From Streptomyces sp. cf386 (GTDB lineage Bacteria; Actinomycetota; Actinomycetes; Streptomycetales; Streptomycetaceae), in the NCBI RefSeq assembly GCF_900103585.1, contig NZ_FNHV01000012.1:196594-260593 (forward strand): 64,000 nucleotides of DNA, in the 5' to 3' direction. The notes below the pieces were generated by a model. The model worked only from the letters and a program-made list of their open reading frames with translations, was not told the DNA's origin and did no database searches. The translations under genes were made by a program, and so were the position numbers. The stretch's first letter is position 1. Each line of letters begins with the position of its first letter. Below, one piece after another: positions 48,374 through 56,337 of the stretch.

Positions 48374-49869
48374 TCCGCCGGCTCCGACTGCGCGCAGCAC
48401 GCTCGGGATCGTTGCGCGGCCGGCTGGTGTGGGGGGCGGCGCTGCTGGCCGCGGTCGCGGTGCTCGCCGCCCAGGCCATCGGCTTCCTGGTGCTGCGCTC
48501 GTGGCTGCTGCATCGCGTCGACGAGCAGCTCCACGACTTCGCCCTGCCGCAGCAGGCCCCTGACGCCGATGTGCCGAGGCCTCGGGACCCCGACTCGGTG
48601 ACCCTGCCCTCGGACTTCCGCCTCGCCTTCTACGACGCGCGCGGCCACGAGGTCGGCAGGCTCGGCGACGGCAAGGCCCCTGGGCCGCAACTCCCGGACT
48701 CCGTACGCCGGTTGCCGCGCGGCGACGGGCGGCCGGCGACCGTGCCGGCCGTGTCCGGGGACGGCCGGTGGCGGATCCTCACCAAGGCCGGCCCGGACCG
48801 GTCGTCGTACGTCGTCGCACTGCCCCTGGACACCGTGGACGGCGCCACCGACAAGCTGCTGTGGCTCAACGGCATCGTGCTGGTCGTCACCGTCACGGGT
48901 CTGATCGTCCTCAGCCGCTGGGTCGTCCGGATCGGCCTGCTGCCGCTGACCCGTATGGAGCGCACCGCGCAGGGCATCACCGCCGGCGATCTGGGCCTGC
49001 GCCTCGCCGACACCGACTCCCGTACCGAGACGGGCCGCCTGGGCGCGGTGCTGAACACGATGCTGGAGCGGCTGGAACAGGCCCTGCGGGAACGGGAGTT
49101 CTCCGAGGCACGGCTGCGGCGCTTCGTCGCCGACGCCGGGCACGAACTGCGTACCCCGCTGACCTCCATCCAGGGCCTCGCGGAGCTGGCCCTGCGCCAC
49201 GAGGAGCGGTCGCCCACCGAACGGCGTGAGGGCGACCGGCTGATCGTCCAGAACGCCGAGCGGATCAGCCTGCTCGTGGACGACCTCCTGCTGCTGGCCA
49301 AGCTGGACCAGGAGCCCGCCTACCGCAGCGAGCCGGTGGATCTGCTGGCCGTGGCCGCCGACACCGTCAGCGCCGCGGCCCACCAGAGCGAGGGGCACAC
49401 CGTCCGGCTGGGCGCCCTGGGCAGCGGGGACGAGGAGGAACTGGAACTGGTCGAGACGACCGGCGATCCGCACCGGCTGCGGCAGGTCGCGGGCAATCTG
49501 CTGTCCAACGCGCTGCGGCACACACCGCCCGGAACGCGGGTGGACGTCCGCGTGGGGACCGGTCGGGCCGGCCCCGTGACCGGCGGCACGAACCGGCCGG
49601 GGCGGACGAGTCCCTCGCCGCCGCTGCGGGACGGCGCGCGGATCTGCGTACTGGAAGTGGCGGACCAGGGCCCGGGGCTGTCCCCGGAAGCCGCCGACCG
49701 TGTCTTCGAGCGCTTCTACCGGGTCGACCCGTCCCGCTCCCACGACCATGGCGGCTCCGGCCTGGGCCTCGCCATCGCGAGCGCGATCGCTCAGGGCCAC
49801 GGCGGCCGGCTGGAACTGGAGACGGCCCCGGGCCGCGGGAGCGTCTTCCGGCTGGTGCTGCCCGCCTGA
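48370..49869 (+). CDS. Sensor histidine kinase (EnvZ/PhoR type)
   Basis: A 499-residue kinase: two membrane helices (about 20-45 and 161-182) flanking a 115-residue outer sensor; HAMP (about 180-235); HisKA with DAGHELRTPLTSIQGL (His about 258); HATPase_c with NLLSNALRHT, VADQGPGL and GGSGLGLAIASAIAQGHGG. A proline/glycine insert (about 400-418) sits in the ATP domain. Partner of the preceding regulator. The outer domain has no named fold I recognise. Confidence 0.94.
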   Translation: MIRRLRLRAARSGSLRGRLVWGAALLAAVAVLAAQAIGFLVLRSWLLHRVDEQLHDFALPQQAPDADVPRPRDPDSVTLPSDFRLAFYDARGHEVGRLGDGKAPGPQLPDSVRRLPRGDGRPATVPAVSGDGRWRILTKAGPDRSSYVVALPLDTVDGATDKLLWLNGIVLVVTVTGLIVLSRWVVRIGLLPLTRMERTAQGITAGDLGLRLADTDSRTETGRLGAVLNTMLERLEQALREREFSEARLRRFVADAGHELRTPLTSIQGLAELALRHEERSPTERREGDRLIVQNAERISLLVDDLLLLAKLDQEPAYRSEPVDLLAVAADTVSAAAHQSEGHTVRLGALGSGDEEELELVETTGDPHRLRQVAGNLLSNALRHTPPGTRVDVRVGTGRAGPVTGGTNRPGRTSPSPPLRDGARICVLEVADQGPGLSPEAADRVFERFYRVDPSRSHDHGGSGLGLAIASAIAQGHGGRLELETAPGRGSVFRLVLPA

Positions 49870-49878
49870 CGAGCTGAG

Positions 49879-49912
49879 AGACGGCTCCGGTGCCGTGGTA
49901 CCGGAGCCGTCT
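49879..49912. terminator. Bidirectional terminator between kinase and GH51 gene
   Basis: Perfect 13-bp stem AGACGGCTCCGGT / ACCGGAGCCGTCT with an 8-nt loop, in the 64-bp gap between convergent stops. Confidence 0.85.
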
Positions 49913-49933
49913 GTCAGCGGGACCTCGGGCGAC

Positions 49934-52411
49934 CTACCTCTGCTTGATCCGCAGGAAGGTGACCGAGTTCGCCGGGAAGGTGTACGTGAACCGGTCGGCG
50001 ACCCCCGAGAAAGTGGACGTCACCGGCGCGACCGGCGTCTGCGTCTCACTGTTCACCGCGTTCGGGTCGGCCGACAGGGTCGTCACCCGGGCCTTGGACG
50101 CGACCTTCGCGCCGCCGAGGTCGATGGCCGTACGGGCCGCCGCCGACTGGGCGTTGACGACCTTGACGATCAGGTCACCGGTCTTCTTGTCCTTGGTGAC
50201 GACCTGGCGGAACGGCTCGGCCGGTTTGTCGTCCTTGAAGCTGCCCCACTCCTGGCCGTCGAGGTAGAGGCTGACCTGGCGGCCCCGCACCTTGACCTGG
50301 ATGTCGTAGGTACGGCCCGTCTCGATCGACCCGGCCTTGGAGATCAGCGTCCCCTTGCCGCCGTCCACGGCCTGTTCGACGGCGGACTGGGTGTTGTTCC
50401 AGCCGCCGAGGTTCCACCAGTAGTAGTTGCCGGTGTCCTTGACGCCGAAGGCGACGAGGAAGCCCTCCTTGCCGGACTTCTTGGTGGCCTTCACCTTCAG
50501 GTCGTAGTCGTGCCAGGTCGGGTCGCCGGCCGAGACCATGGTGTTCTCGGCGGCCACGTCGGTCTGCACGTACTGCCCGTCCTGGACGCTCCAGCTGCCG
50601 CCGCCCGTGTGCTTCCACTGCGCGGCGTCACCGCTGAAGTCGTCGCTGAGCAGCGTCTTACCGTCCGCGTCGGTGACCGACACGTCGTCGTACGCCGCCG
50701 TGGTCGCCCAGGTCGACAGGCCGACCGCGCCGCTGATCGGGCCCTGCACCGAGGGTGTCCCGGTGGCCGTCGAGGGGACCACCCGGTCGCCGACGTTGGT
50801 CATGAACAGCTTCTGGACCTCGTAGTTGGCGGAGTTCCAGGAGGCGTGGTTGTTGAACCACACCATGTCCGGTCGCCACTGCACATAGTCCTCGTTGGCG
50901 AACAGCGGGGCGTACGAGGCGAGTTTGACCACGTCGGCGTTGCGCTCCAGGCCGGTCATGAACGCGGCTTCGGCGAGGCCGTTCTTGAAGGCGTTGCCCT
51001 GGGAGGCGTACTCACCGAGGAAGACCTTCGGGCCGGTGCGGTCGTAGGAGTCGTAGCGGTCGTTGTTCTGCAGGAACCACTGCGGGCTGTTGTAGTAGTG
51101 CTCGTCGACCATGGCGACCTTCTCCTGGCGGTTGAGCTGCCAGGCCGTGTCGAAGGTCTGACCGGCGTCGTCCGGGCCGGAGTTGGAGACGACGGTGATG
51201 TCCGGGTACTCGGCCTCGATGGCGGCGCGGAACTGCTTGAACCGGGCCATGAACTCGACCGGCAGGTTCTCCTCGTTGCCGACGCCGAGGTGGGTGAGGT
51301 GGAAGGGCCCCGGGTGGCCCATCTGCGCGCGCTTCTTGCCCCAGGTCGAGGTCACCGGTCCGTTGGCGAACTCGATGAGGTCGAGGGCGTCCTGGATGTG
51401 CCGCTTGAGCAGCGCGTCGTTGTCGGTGGCCTTGTTCTGGCCGCAGCCGGTCACCAGGGCCGGGACGACGGGCAGCGGCATGGCGCCGATGTCCTCGGCG
51501 AAGCGGAAGTACTCGTAGTAGCCGAGCCCGTAGGACTGGTTGTAGCCCCAGAAGTTGGAGTTGGTGGCGCGCTCCTCGACCGGGCCGATGGTGTCCTTCC
51601 ACTGGTAGGAGCGCTTGCGCTGCCAGTTCGAGGCCTCGCTGTAGTCCTCCATCGAACCGGTGTTGACCAGGCAGCCGCCGGGGAAGCGCAGGAAGCCGGG
51701 CTTCAGGGCCGCGACCTTCTCGGCGAGGTCCTTGCGCAGACCGTTGGCCTGATGCTTGTAGGTGTCGCGCGGGAAGAGGGACACCATGTCCAGGGCCGCC
51801 GCGGCCGAGGAGGCGACGGTGAGGCGGCCGTCGTTGCTGGTGCGGGTCGCGGTGAAGGTGGCGCGGTACTTGGCCCAGCCGCTCTTCTGCACGGCCACCT
51901 CGCGGGCGGTGGCGAGGGTGCCGTCGGCGTCCTGGAGGGTGACGGTCAGGGCGGTGCCGCCCTCGGCGCGCGCCCACACCGAGAAGTCGTACTTCTTGCC
52001 CGCCTCGACGTGGATGCCGGTGTTGTAGCCGGCGTTCGTGACGGCCGAACCGGCCTCCAGGGACAGGTAGTTGCGGTTGCGCTCGCCCAGCCGGCCGGCG
52101 TCGTTCACCACCTGTCCGGTGCCGTCGACCGTCCAGGAGGTGAGGGGCGTGTACGACCGGTTGTCGTCCGTCGAGTACTCGAAGGACCGGTTCTGCACGA
52201 GCTCGGCGTACAGACCGCCGTCCGCGGCCCGGTTGATGTCCTCGAAGAAGACGCCGTACATCGTGTCGTCGATCTTCGCGCCCTTGGCGGCGGGGTCGAC
52301 GGTGATCGCGTAGTCGGTGACGTCCTCGGCGTGGGCGGGGGCGGGGATGAGGCCGGCCGCCACCAGGAAGGCGGTGGCGGCGATGCCGTATCTCCAGCGC
52401 GTGCGTGACAT
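49934..52411 (-). CDS. Secreted GH51 alpha-L-arabinofuranosidase with inserted lectin-like domain
   Basis: An 825-residue exported enzyme. Signal peptide about 1-29 (ending PAHA-ED). Order: start of the GH51 fold (YGVFFEDINRAADGGLYAEL), a carbohydrate-binding-like beta region (about 70-225), the TIM barrel with acid/base Glu in LGVGNEEN (about 379) and nucleophile Glu in VFLGEYAS (about 466), then a LamG/DUF1080-like beta domain (about 585-760, SDDFSG ... YYWWNLGGWNN) followed by the C-terminal beta domain. It removes arabinose from arabinoxylan or arabinan. ATG 52411 has CGGAG 5 nt upstream. A TTCGAA inverted repeat marks its promoter. Confidence 0.92.
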   Translation of the reverse strand: MSRTRWRYGIAATAFLVAAGLIPAPAHAEDVTDYAITVDPAAKGAKIDDTMYGVFFEDINRAADGGLYAELVQNRSFEYSTDDNRSYTPLTSWTVDGTGQVVNDAGRLGERNRNYLSLEAGSAVTNAGYNTGIHVEAGKKYDFSVWARAEGGTALTVTLQDADGTLATAREVAVQKSGWAKYRATFTATRTSNDGRLTVASSAAAALDMVSLFPRDTYKHQANGLRKDLAEKVAALKPGFLRFPGGCLVNTGSMEDYSEASNWQRKRSYQWKDTIGPVEERATNSNFWGYNQSYGLGYYEYFRFAEDIGAMPLPVVPALVTGCGQNKATDNDALLKRHIQDALDLIEFANGPVTSTWGKKRAQMGHPGPFHLTHLGVGNEENLPVEFMARFKQFRAAIEAEYPDITVVSNSGPDDAGQTFDTAWQLNRQEKVAMVDEHYYNSPQWFLQNNDRYDSYDRTGPKVFLGEYASQGNAFKNGLAEAAFMTGLERNADVVKLASYAPLFANEDYVQWRPDMVWFNNHASWNSANYEVQKLFMTNVGDRVVPSTATGTPSVQGPISGAVGLSTWATTAAYDDVSVTDADGKTLLSDDFSGDAAQWKHTGGGSWSVQDGQYVQTDVAAENTMVSAGDPTWHDYDLKVKATKKSGKEGFLVAFGVKDTGNYYWWNLGGWNNTQSAVEQAVDGGKGTLISKAGSIETGRTYDIQVKVRGRQVSLYLDGQEWGSFKDDKPAEPFRQVVTKDKKTGDLIVKVVNAQSAAARTAIDLGGAKVASKARVTTLSADPNAVNSETQTPVAPVTSTFSGVADRFTYTFPANSVTFLRIKQR

Positions 52412-52430
52412 GAACACTCCGCGGCTCGAT

Positions 52431-52465
52431 GTTCGAAATATCAGACAATGATCAGGACTTCGAAC
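52431..52465. promoter_or_regulatory. Inverted repeat at GH51 promoter
   Basis: GTTCGAA (52431-52437) and TTCGAAC (52459-52465) face each other 21 bp apart; each holds the palindrome TTCGAA. Position, 20-54 nt before the start, fits a sugar-responsive repressor site overlapping the promoter. Confidence 0.5.
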
Positions 52466-52548
52466 GGCAAGATAGGGAGGGGGGTTTGCGAGCGTCAACA
52501 GGTCGGTCGGTATCGAAAGTGTCGGAAGCGGTCGGAGGTGAGGGACGG

Positions 52549-52992
52549 ATGGGCGAGTTCTGGCCGGTTCCGGATGTGCTGACATATCTGGCCGGGAGCT
52601 GGCGGGTCGAGCGGTCGGTGCGGGATCTCGCGAGCGGGGACGAAGGGGAGTTCTCCGGTACGACGGTTTTCGGCCGCCTCGACGACGACGGGCTGCTGCA
52701 CGAGGAGTCCGGAACTTTCGTCTGGCGGGGCGTCGGACGTCCCGCCGAGCGGACGCTGCGCTTCCTGCCGGGCGCGACGCCGGGCACCGCGGACGTGCGC
52801 TTCGCCGACGGGCGGCCCTTCCACGACCTCGACCTGACCTCCGGGCGGCACATCGCCGACCATCCGTGCTCGGCCGACCTCTACCGGGGCGAGTTCACCG
52901 TCCTGGACGAGGGCCACTGGCGGACGGTGTGGCGGGTGCGCGGCCCGGCCAAGGACCTCGTCCTCACGACCGACTACGCGCGCGAGGGCTGA
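52549..52992 (+). CDS. DUF6314-family protein
   Basis: A 147-residue protein: LTYLAGSWRVERSVRDLASGDEGEFSGTTVF, LLHEESGTFVWRG, FADGRPFHDLDL, HPCSADLYRGEF, WRVRGPAKDLVLTTDY. These match the DUF6314 pattern as I know it: a calycin-like beta barrel, common in actinobacteria and alphaproteobacteria, function unknown. GGAGG precedes the ATG at 52549. The last 19 bp overlap the 3' end of the convergent phosphatase-like gene. Confidence 0.8.
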   Translation: MGEFWPVPDVLTYLAGSWRVERSVRDLASGDEGEFSGTTVFGRLDDDGLLHEESGTFVWRGVGRPAERTLRFLPGATPGTADVRFADGRPFHDLDLTSGRHIADHPCSADLYRGEFTVLDEGHWRTVWRVRGPAKDLVLTTDYAREG

Positions 52993-53567
52993 GCCGGCGC
53001 CCCGTCGAAGCGGAGGTTCCAGCGGCCGGCCCGGCCGGTCACGGTGGTCGCCGAAAGGGGGCGTACGTCGAGGTTCCAGTACGTGGCGGGCGGCGCCTTC
53101 AGCGCGTACACCAGGGCGGCCCGGATCACGGACGGTTCGGCCACGGCGACGATACGGCCGCCGTCCTCCACGGGCCGGGTGTCCAGCCAGCCCCCGACCC
53201 GGGAGATGAACGCCAGCAACGACTCACCGCCGTGCGGTGTGCCGCGCGGGTCGGCCAGCCAGGCGTCCACCGCCTCCGGTTCCCGGGCCATCGCCTCGCC
53301 CAGGGTCAGCCCACGCCAGCGGCCCATGTCGCAGTCGCGCAGGGCGAGTTGCACCAGCGGGGCATACCCGAGGGCATCGCCGGTGGCGCGGCTGCGCGGG
53401 GTCGGCGAGCAGTAGCGCAGCTCGGCGGCGGCCAGCGGCAGCAGGTCGCGCGCGACGCGCTGCACCTCGTCCCAGCCGGCCTGGTCCAGCGGCCGGTCGT
53501 CCTCGAAGCGCTCGGCGAGCAGCGGTGAGCTGCGCGCGGCGGCTACGAACGTGACCCGAAGTGGCAT
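52974..53567 (-). CDS. Histidine-phosphatase superfamily protein lacking catalytic histidines
   Basis: A 197-residue protein with the phosphoglycerate-mutase-like layout: N-terminal VTFVAAARSSPLLAERFEDDRPLDQAGWDEVQ in place of the RHGxT motif, LRYCSPTPRSRATGDALG, DCDMGRWRGLTLGEAMAREPEAV, and AVAEPSVIRAALVYAL where a catalytic His normally stands. Arginines and the general fold survive, but both catalytic histidine positions are other residues (Ala, Glu). It may bind a phospho-ligand without hydrolysing it. I recall similar degenerate homologues in other streptomycetes, so this is a stable family rather than a decayed gene. Confidence 0.8.
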   Translation of the reverse strand: MPLRVTFVAAARSSPLLAERFEDDRPLDQAGWDEVQRVARDLLPLAAAELRYCSPTPRSRATGDALGYAPLVQLALRDCDMGRWRGLTLGEAMAREPEAVDAWLADPRGTPHGGESLLAFISRVGGWLDTRPVEDGGRIVAVAEPSVIRAALVYALKAPPATYWNLDVRPLSATTVTGRAGRWNLRFDGAPAQPSRA

Positions 53568-53739
53568 GCGGCGATGGTGTGACGCGAAAGTGCGCAGGTC
53601 AAGAGGTGTTGTGGAGGAGTCACCGAGGGTGGACGAAACCTTACTGCGGGGTCAGGATCAGGCGGACAAGTCGCCAGAAAACAGAGCTGTTGGAAGTTCA
53701 AGCAGGACCGCCGGAAGGACAGTTCCGCCTGCGGCTCCG

Positions 53740-54174
53740 CTAGAAGTACAGCGCCATCCACTGGTCCGGCCGCTCCAACGGTCCGAACCCGAGCTTCTCG
53801 TAGACCCCGTGCGCGTCGTGCGTGGCGAGCAGCATGCGCTTGATCCCGTACGGCCGCAGGTGCTCGCGTACGCCGCCGACGAGCGCCGTCCCGATCCCCT
53901 TGCCGCGCACCGACGGGTCGACATACACATCGCACAGCCACGCGAAGGTCGCCCGGTCGGTGACGACCCGGGCATACGCCACCTGCTCCCCCGAAACCGT
54001 CTCGTACACCCCGAAGTTCAGCGACCCCTCGATCGCCCCGTCCTGCTTCTCCCGCGCCCGCCCGATCGCCCAGTACGCGTCGGTGGACAGCCATCGGTGC
54101 ACGCGCGCGGCGTCGATGCGGTCGGGGTCGGTCGAGATCTCGTAGCCCTCGGCGAGGGGCGGGGTGTCGGTCAT
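53740..54174 (-). CDS. GNAT acetyltransferase
   Basis: A 144-residue GNAT: YEISTDPDRIDAARVHRWLSTDAYWAIGR, VAYARVVTDRATFAWLCDVYVDPSVRGKGIGTALV (acetyl-CoA loop VRGKGIG), LATHDAHGVYEKLGF. This layout matches the family annotated as YpeA/N-acetyltransferase with WLSxDAYW at the N-terminus. Substrate not known. It is divergent from the DUF6461 gene, 89 bp apart. The 172-bp gap toward the phosphatase-like gene shows nothing I recognise. Confidence 0.88.
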   Translation of the reverse strand: MTDTPPLAEGYEISTDPDRIDAARVHRWLSTDAYWAIGRAREKQDGAIEGSLNFGVYETVSGEQVAYARVVTDRATFAWLCDVYVDPSVRGKGIGTALVGGVREHLRPYGIKRMLLATHDAHGVYEKLGFGPLERPDQWMALYF

Positions 54175-54263
54175 GCGGCGAGATTCGCAGGACGACGGCG
54201 CGGGCGTCGAGCGGTTTTCCCGGTGGGCGGGGCGTTGTCAGTGGCGGGTGCGATGCTGCGGGC

Positions 54264-54884
54264 ATGACCGGGACGACGACAGCGGCGGACTACGCGTGGC
54301 TGGACGAGCAGTACGAGAACCTGATGCAGGCGTACTGCATCACGCTGATCCGCGGACTGACTCCCGAGGAGCTGCTCCGCGAACTGGCCGCCGAGCCCGG
54401 GCCACGGATCACCGGCGTGGACGGCCTGTGCGAGCCCTCGTACGACGATCGCGGGGCGTACCGGCTGTTCGTCGGGGCGACCTCGGTCGGCGACTGGTCC
54501 CTCATGGTCGAGTTCAACGGCTACCTCGGCGTCACGAACGAAGCCATGATCCCCCTCTCACGCGGCCGCACGGTGGTCTCCCACTTCCTCAACGTCAACG
54601 CGGTGGACCATTTCTGCTGGTACGAGGACGGCGAGCTGCGCCTGCACTTCGAGCCGCTCTTCGCCTACTACCGCGAGGGCACTCATCCCGACGAACTCCT
54701 GGAGGAAATGCGGGAGTCGGGCTTCGACCTGATCGAGCACGACGAGGACGACGAGCGGGACTACGAGGGCCTCACCGGCGCCTCCTTCGCCCTGGCCCAC
54801 CGCATCACCGGCATACGCCTGACCCCGGAGCTGTTCGCGTCGGCCGAGTTCACCTGCGGTATCGCCCCGGTGCCCCACGGCTAG
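54264..54884 (+). CDS. DUF6461-family protein
   Basis: A 206-residue acidic protein: YAWLDEQYENLMQAYCITLIRGLTPEELLREL, VGDWSLMVEFNGYLGVTNEAMIPLSRGRTVVSHFLNVNAVDHFCWYEDGELRLHFEPLF. The pattern of an N-terminal helix ending AYCITLIRGLTPEE then a WSLxxExNG core is that of DUF6461, an actinobacterial family often found near contact-dependent or immunity loci. Function unknown. Its stop overlaps the convergent MocR stop (CTAG). Confidence 0.75.
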   Translation: MTGTTTAADYAWLDEQYENLMQAYCITLIRGLTPEELLRELAAEPGPRITGVDGLCEPSYDDRGAYRLFVGATSVGDWSLMVEFNGYLGVTNEAMIPLSRGRTVVSHFLNVNAVDHFCWYEDGELRLHFEPLFAYYREGTHPDELLEEMRESGFDLIEHDEDDERDYEGLTGASFALAHRITGIRLTPELFASAEFTCGIAPVPHG

Positions 54885-56323
54885 AGCACCTCGTCACAGG
54901 CGGTCCGCAGTCGCCGTACCCCCTCCGTGATCTCCCCCACCCCCGCCACCGCCGCGAAGCTCAACCGCACATGCCCGGCCGGAGGCTCCGCGCTGAAGTA
55001 CGGGCGGCCCGGGGTGACGGCGACGCCCGCGCGCAGGGCTGCGGCGTTCAGGGCGGCCTCGTCGGCGCCGTCGGGGAGGCGGAGCCACAGGTGGTAGCCG
55101 CCGGACGGGATGTGCGGGAGGGCGAGTTCGGGGAGGTCGAGGCGCAGGGCGGCCGTCATCGCGTCGCGGCGGGTCTTCAACTCGGCGGAGATCGCCCGCA
55201 GATGGCGCGGCCAGGCCGGCGAGCCGACGAGTTCGAGTGCGGCCTCCTGCAAGGGCCGCGGCACGAAGAAGGTGTCGACCACCTGGATGGCGCGCAGCCG
55301 CTCCAGCACCGGGCCCCGGGCGGCGAGCGCGCTCAGCCGGAAGCTCGGCGAGGTCGCCTTGGTCAGCGAGCAGACGTGGACGACGACACCGTCGGGATCG
55401 TCCGCGGCCAGCGGACGCGGCAGGGGCCCGGCGTCCTCGTGCACCAGTCGTCGTACGAAGTCGTCCTCGACGACGAAGGCACCGGCCTCCCGCGCGATGC
55501 GGAGCACCTCACCGCGCCGCTCGGGGGCGAGCATGGCGCCGGTCGGGTTCTGGAACAGCGGCTGGCAGACGAACACGCGGGCGCCGGTCGCCCGGAAGGC
55601 GTCGGCGAGCAGGGACGGGCGTACACCGTCAGGGTCGACCGGAACCGGGATGGGGCGCAGGCCGGCCGCGCGGGCGATCGCCAGCATGCCGGGATACGTC
55701 GGCGACTCGACCAGCACCGGCGCACCCGGCGGTGCGAGCGCCCGTAGCGCGGTCGTCAGGGCCGACTGACCGCCCGCGGTGATCAGCACCTCGGCCGCCG
55801 TGACGGCGCCGCCCGGCCCGCCGATGCTGCGCGCGAACCATTCCCGCAGCTCCGGCAGCCCGTCCATGGGCGGCCTCCCCCACGCACCGGGCCTACGTCC
55901 GGCCCGCGACAGCGCGGCGGCCATCGCCCGCTCCGGCTGCAACGACTGGTGCAGATAGCCGCCGTTGAACTCGATCACGCCGGGCGGCGGGGCGGTGAGC
56001 GAGGCCAGCACCCCCGAGGCGTCCACCGAGCGCGGCACGAGCTCCGCGGCGGCGTCCGCGCTGAGCGTCACCTCCTGCCAGGAGGTGTCCCCGACCTGGG
56101 CGGCCTGCGGACGGGATTCGGCGCGGAACGCTCCGGCGCCGGGCCGGGTGACGACCAGCCCCTCGGCGGCCAGTTGCCCAAGGGCCCGGGAGACGGTCAC
56201 CGGGCTTACCCGGAACCGCTCGACGAGGGCCCGGCTGGACGGCAGCTTTCCACCGGGAGAGTAGCGGTCCAGTTCCCGCCGCAGCTGATCCGCCAGTTCA
56301 CCGACACTGCTACGCTCTTGCAT
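54881..56323 (-). CDS. MocR/PdxR-type regulator (GntR HTH + aminotransferase-like domain)
   Basis: A 480-residue protein. N-terminal winged helix (about 5-70: ELADQLRRELDRYSPGGKLPSSRALVERFRVSPVTVSRALGQLAAEGLVV) and a fold-type I PLP domain (about 110-475). The PLP lysine is in VCSLTKATSPSFRLSALA; FNGGYLHQSLQP, ITAGGQSALTTALRAL, ESPTYPGML, FVVEDDFVRRL are typical. It probably senses an amino acid or amine and controls the divergent EamA exporter gene. The ATG at 56323 overlaps the EamA ATG in one CATG; -10 TATTCT (56332-56337) lies 8 nt upstream, so the mRNA is probably leaderless. Confidence 0.9.
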   Translation of the reverse strand: MQERSSVGELADQLRRELDRYSPGGKLPSSRALVERFRVSPVTVSRALGQLAAEGLVVTRPGAGAFRAESRPQAAQVGDTSWQEVTLSADAAAELVPRSVDASGVLASLTAPPPGVIEFNGGYLHQSLQPERAMAAALSRAGRRPGAWGRPPMDGLPELREWFARSIGGPGGAVTAAEVLITAGGQSALTTALRALAPPGAPVLVESPTYPGMLAIARAAGLRPIPVPVDPDGVRPSLLADAFRATGARVFVCQPLFQNPTGAMLAPERRGEVLRIAREAGAFVVEDDFVRRLVHEDAGPLPRPLAADDPDGVVVHVCSLTKATSPSFRLSALAARGPVLERLRAIQVVDTFFVPRPLQEAALELVGSPAWPRHLRAISAELKTRRDAMTAALRLDLPELALPHIPSGGYHLWLRLPDGADEAALNAAALRAGVAVTPGRPYFSAEPPAGHVRLSFAAVAGVGEITEGVRRLRTACDEVL

Positions 56324-56337
56324 GAGAGCACAGAATA
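56311..56337. promoter_or_regulatory. Overlapping divergent leaderless promoters
   Basis: Plus strand -10 TACGCT (56311-56316), 5 nt before the ATG at 56322; minus strand -10 TATTCT (56332-56337), 8 nt before the ATG at 56323-56321. Both genes start in the same CATG, so each -10 box lies in the other's coding sequence. The near-palindrome GCTCTTGCATGAGAGC covers the centre and could be the MocR site. Confidence 0.65.

Noticed and set aside
45230..48400. 1056-codon minus-strand ORF opposite the glycosyltransferase and regulator genes
   Set aside because: Composition is Arg/Gly/Pro-rich with no domain; the plus strand encodes two clear protein families over the same span.
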